Position numbers and translations under genes: made by a program | Assembly: GCF_034479635.1 (NCBI RefSeq) | Contig: NZ_CP140153.1 | Location: 689,501 to 753,500, forward strand | Reading direction: 5' to 3' | Origin: Guyparkeria halophila | Lineage (GTDB): Bacteria; Pseudomonadota; Gammaproteobacteria; Halothiobacillales; Halothiobacillaceae | Length of the DNA stretch: 64,000 bases | Notes under the pieces: model-generated | Seen by the model: the letters and a program-made list of their open reading frames with translations, nothing else | The model's database searches: none | Told to the model about the DNA's origin: nothing | Shown: piece after piece, positions 61,973 to 64,000 of the stretch | Numbering within the stretch: position 1 is the first letter of the stretch | Layout: each line of letters starts with the position of its first letter

Positions 61973-62569
61973 GTGCGATCTGAGCGGCGTGGACAATTTG
62001 CCCCGGTTATAAAGAATTACCAGGACGTTCAGAACCGGGTGGGCGCCCTGTCCTACAAGATCCTTTTCTTCGTCTGGTTTGTTTATTTTATTTTGCATAT
62101 GTTCATGCCGGGGCCCATGCATTCCCTGTCCGTGCTCATTTCCTTCTGGGTTCCCGGCATCGAGGGAATGGTCAAGGGGCGCAATGGGAGCGGCATGATC
62201 CGTGTGCTTGTGGTGACGATCCTCCTGATCATGCCGTTCCAGCTTGTCCATTTCGTTCGGACAATGATCCCCCGGCTCCAGGATGAGAATCCCGGGGTTA
62301 GGGAGTTGTTGAAAAGGCTTTGGAAGGCGTTTCTTGTCTCATTGTTTACGGGAACCATATTTCTTACGGCTTGGAATCTGCTCCTGACCCTTCCAGGGAA
62401 AGACCGAGCTGAACTGGGTAGCTGGGCAGGGTTGTTTAAAACATTTTTTGAGATTGATTTGTTTTCTGGGGCTTTTTTGCTCCTTGGAACGAGTGGGTCC
62501 ATGCAGGGTGTGGCGTATCTCGTGGTTGTCACGCAAGCATTGTTTTTCTATCCAGACAGTGAAAAGTGA
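61973..62569 (+). CDS. Unrecognised membrane protein B of the insert
   Basis: The protein is 198 residues from GTG at 61973, which has the best Shine-Dalgarno of the insert (AGGAGA, five bases upstream). A charged N-terminus (RSERRGQFAPVIKNYQ) is followed by four hydrophobic segments: KILFFVWFVYFILHMFM, MIRVLVVTILLIMPFQ, AFLVSLFTGTIFLTAWNLLL and MQGVAYLVVVTQALFFY. No family is recognised. Gene C starts three bases after its stop. Confidence 0.6.
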   Translation: MRSERRGQFAPVIKNYQDVQNRVGALSYKILFFVWFVYFILHMFMPGPMHSLSVLISFWVPGIEGMVKGRNGSGMIRVLVVTILLIMPFQLVHFVRTMIPRLQDENPGVRELLKRLWKAFLVSLFTGTIFLTAWNLLLTLPGKDRAELGSWAGLFKTFFEIDLFSGAFLLLGTSGSMQGVAYLVVVTQALFFYPDSEK

Positions 62570-62606
62570 TTTATGTCAGATATGACAACGGATAACCAGG
62601 GAGCGC

Positions 62607-63185
62607 ATGCTGATCTGGGTCAATTCACTAGCAGCCTCTTTGACGCCACGGTTCGGGCCAATCCCAGCTCGAGAAAAAGCCCTACAGCGTTTTCAAACTT
62701 CGATCTCGGGTTGGTTTCTGGTGATTATTAGAAAATGCGACTACATTGGCGTTGCGGAATTCGTTTGCAGGTATCGGCTTTATTTTTTTATGGCCATCTG
62801 TGTCTGGGTTGGTTTCGTTATCGTTGGCCCCGTTTTTAGTGGCTTCGCGAGGACGATCGTTTTCTCGACCCCGTTTCTGCGGCCTGTTCATTTCTTTTTC
62901 TTGGGTATTGGCTTCTGGGTCATTTTCCCATTGTTTGTTTACTCCCTGATGTTGTATGTAGCGTTTCGTTTCAAGCCAACGGAGTTTCCGGGTGGTTGGA
63001 ATTATGAAGCTGAGGGTGCCATGCCGAAACCGTGCGAAGTTGTAGAAAGACGTCTGTTGCCTAGCAGCCTAACAGAGGAGTATGTTTTCATTACATGGCT
63101 GATCGGGGTTTTATTTATGACCTTCTGGATTCCCCAAATTGTCGGGGGATTGGTTTCTTTCTCAGTTATCACATGGATTAAGTGA
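62607..63185 (+). CDS. Unrecognised membrane protein C of the insert (start uncertain, possible frameshift)
   Basis: The protein is 192 residues from ATG at 62607, with three strong membrane helices (YFFMAICVWVGFVIVGPVF, LGIGFWVIFPLFVYSLML and FITWLIGVLFMTFWIPQIV). A second frame starting at ATG 62573, three bases after gene B, reads MSDMTTDNQGAHADLGQF and continues 52 codons to a TAG at about 62730. That hydrophilic peptide looks more like a natural N-terminus than the first 40 residues of the 62607 frame. A +1 frameshift joining them is possible. Confidence 0.5.
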   Translation: MLIWVNSLAASLTPRFGPIPAREKALQRFQTSISGWFLVIIRKCDYIGVAEFVCRYRLYFFMAICVWVGFVIVGPVFSGFARTIVFSTPFLRPVHFFFLGIGFWVIFPLFVYSLMLYVAFRFKPTEFPGGWNYEAEGAMPKPCEVVERRLLPSSLTEEYVFITWLIGVLFMTFWIPQIVGGLVSFSVITWIK

Positions 63186-63244
63186 TGCCTGATTTTTACA
63201 TTACTGACCCAGCGGGGATGGCTGCTAGATCGGATGCTGCCTGA
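63185..63244 (+). pseudogene. Truncated 19-residue reading frame coupled to gene C
   Basis: ATG at 63185 overlaps the gene C stop (TGATG) and encodes MPDFYITDPAGMAARSDAA before a TGA. Tight coupling suggests it was the start of a fourth gene whose remainder is lost. From 63245 to 63408 I see no coding sequence beyond an ilvA-like PEG motif near 63340. Confidence 0.35.
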
Positions 63245-63408
63245 AGCGGTGTCGGCGGCGGGGTCGGACCGAGGTGACCTTGAGTTTCCATTTATTTTTA
63301 ATAAAAAATCTGGCCTTGGGGCGCCTTAGGTTGCCTGAGGGGGTATGCCGTGCCCCAGGGCTGTTCGACGCACGCAAGCGCTATGGTCTTTGTGTACTCA
63401 ATCACACA

Positions 63409-63474
63409 GAACATCTGTGCTACCCCAATGCGCACGAAAGCGACAATCCGGTCCATCCGTTGTTCCTGGCCTGA
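63409..63474 (+). pseudogene. ilvA: Diverged copy of the ilvA 3' end
   Basis: The last 21 sense codons and the stop of ilvA (ending ESDNPVYPLFLA) recur here as ESDNPVHPLFLA followed by TGA. By hand count 46 of 66 aligned bases match, and 32 of the last 40. A few matching residues (LPEG against VPEGE) lie upstream with extra sequence between. A terminator follows 26 bases later, as expected behind an authentic ilvA end. Confidence 0.7.
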
Positions 63475-63499
63475 CCGCAACGGATTGTCGGGTGTCATG

Positions 63500-63530
63500 A
63501 AAAAACCGCGCCTCCGCGCGGTTCTTTTCG
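63500..63530. terminator. Terminator behind the displaced ilvA 3' end
   Basis: A-tract, AACCGCGC-CTCC-GCGCGGTT (63504-63523), then CTTTTC. It can also serve the EVE gene on the other strand. Confidence 0.85.
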
Positions 63531-63555
63531 TTTCCAGGGCGTGGGAGCAGGTGCC

Positions 63556-64000
63556 TTAGTCCGGATCCTCCAGCGAGAGGATGTGTTCCCACTGATCCTC
63601 TGTCACCGGCATGATCGACAGGCGGTTGCCGCGGCGCACCAGCGGCATTTCCTCGAGGGCCGGGTCGGCCTTGAGTTCGGGCAGCGGGATCACGCGCTGG
63701 GTGTGGCGGACGTACTTGACGTCGACCAGCAGCCAGCGCGGCTTGTCCGGATCGGATTTCGGGTCGTAGTACTTCGCGTCGGGATCGAAGGCGGTGGGGT
63801 CGGGGCGCGCCTCGCTGACGATATCCATGATGCCGACGATGCCCGGTACCTTGGTGTTCGAGTGATAGAAGAAGGCGCGGTCGCCCGGCTTCATCTCGTC
63901 GCGGATCATGTTGCGCACCTGGTAGTTGCGGATGCCGTCCCAGGGTTCGATGCCGACGCGCTCGAGATCGTCGATGGAAAAGGCGTCGGGCTCGGATTTC
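63556..64000 (-). CDS. EVE-domain protein (5' end outside window)
   Basis: The EVE fold is a PUA-like domain thought to bind modified nucleic-acid bases. The visible part includes KSEPDAFSIDDL, EPWDGIRNYQVRNMI, KPGDRAFFYHSNTKVPGIVGI and PRWLLVDVKY. About 148 codons are visible and only a few N-terminal residues (typically MAYWLM) are missing past the right edge. The in-frame ATG at 63918 is internal. It is convergent with the ilvA insert. Confidence 0.92.
   Translation of the reverse strand, partial: KSEPDAFSIDDLERVGIEPWDGIRNYQVRNMIRDEMKPGDRAFFYHSNTKVPGIVGIMDIVSEARPDPTAFDPDAKYYDPKSDPDKPRWLLVDVKYVRHTQRVIPLPELKADPALEEMPLVRRGNRLSIMPVTEDQWEHILSLEDPD

Larger units (their letters stand above)
60779..63474 (+). 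mobile_element. AT-rich accessory insert between ilvA and its displaced 3' copy
   Basis: The segment is clearly poorer in GC than its surroundings from about 61,300 to 63,200, with frequent T-runs. It holds only unrecognised membrane-protein genes and fragments. It is bracketed by the true ilvA 3' end on the left and a second, diverged ilvA 3' end (63409-63474) on the right, beyond which the neighbouring housekeeping sequence resumes. No integrase, transposase or tRNA is present. Confidence 0.6.

Noticed and set aside
1-64000. tRNA, rRNA, CRISPR arrays, insertion sequences
   Set aside because: Scanned by eye for TPsiC-like motifs, regularly spaced direct repeats and transposase motifs; none seen.

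Overview
The window is a GC-rich, densely coded gammaproteobacterial chromosome segment. The flagellar/chemotaxis order (fliLMNOPQR-flhBAFG-fliA-cheYZAB-parA-parP-cheW-DUF2802) is that of polarly flagellated Gammaproteobacteria such as Pseudomonas and Vibrio. A CbbY-type sugar phosphatase, a CbbR-like LysR regulator, a SoxW-like thioredoxin and a DUF302 lipoprotein hint at a chemolithoautotrophic sulfur oxidiser (Halothiobacillus/Guyparkeria-like). That placement is inference from gene content, not a search result. I saw no rRNA, tRNA, CRISPR array, integrase or insertion sequence.

Positions 1-34,950 are mostly housekeeping. They hold slt (cut by the window edge), sbcB, a two-CBS protein, a stand-alone CZB zinc protein, cbbY, slyD, galU, DUF2069, wrbA, a thioredoxin/TolC/adaptor trio, proS, a LysR regulator, a PIN-PhoH ATPase, bcp, dapA-bamC, folE2 and queD, xseB-ispA-dxs, radA, a CNNM/CorC exporter, a CcsA-like protein, a GlcD-like FAD oxidase, and the diaA-yraN-lpoA / rsmI divergon. 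Intergenic gaps carry three copies (two full, one partial) of a roughly 270-bp structured repeat whose stems covary between copies.

Positions 34,951-54,251 are the motility block. A GGDEF protein, preceded by a near-consensus sigma-54 site, leads into fliL-fliR, flhB, flhA, flhF, flhG and fliA. A candidate sigma-28 site then precedes cheY, cheZ, cheA, cheB, parA, parP-like, cheW and a DUF2802 protein. A second, better sigma-28 site lies far away in front of the CBS gene at 2,686, which may link that gene to motility.

Positions 54,294-60,778 hold aroE, then the conserved trio ATP-grasp ligase / 7-TM transglutaminase-like protein / retropepsin-like protease, then rpiA and ilvA.

Positions 60,779-63,474 form an AT-richer accessory insert with three unrecognised small membrane proteins, two coding fragments and, at its far end, a diverged second copy of the 3' end of ilvA followed by the only visible terminator. 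It looks like an element that entered at the 3' end of ilvA. An EVE-domain protein, cut by the window edge, follows.
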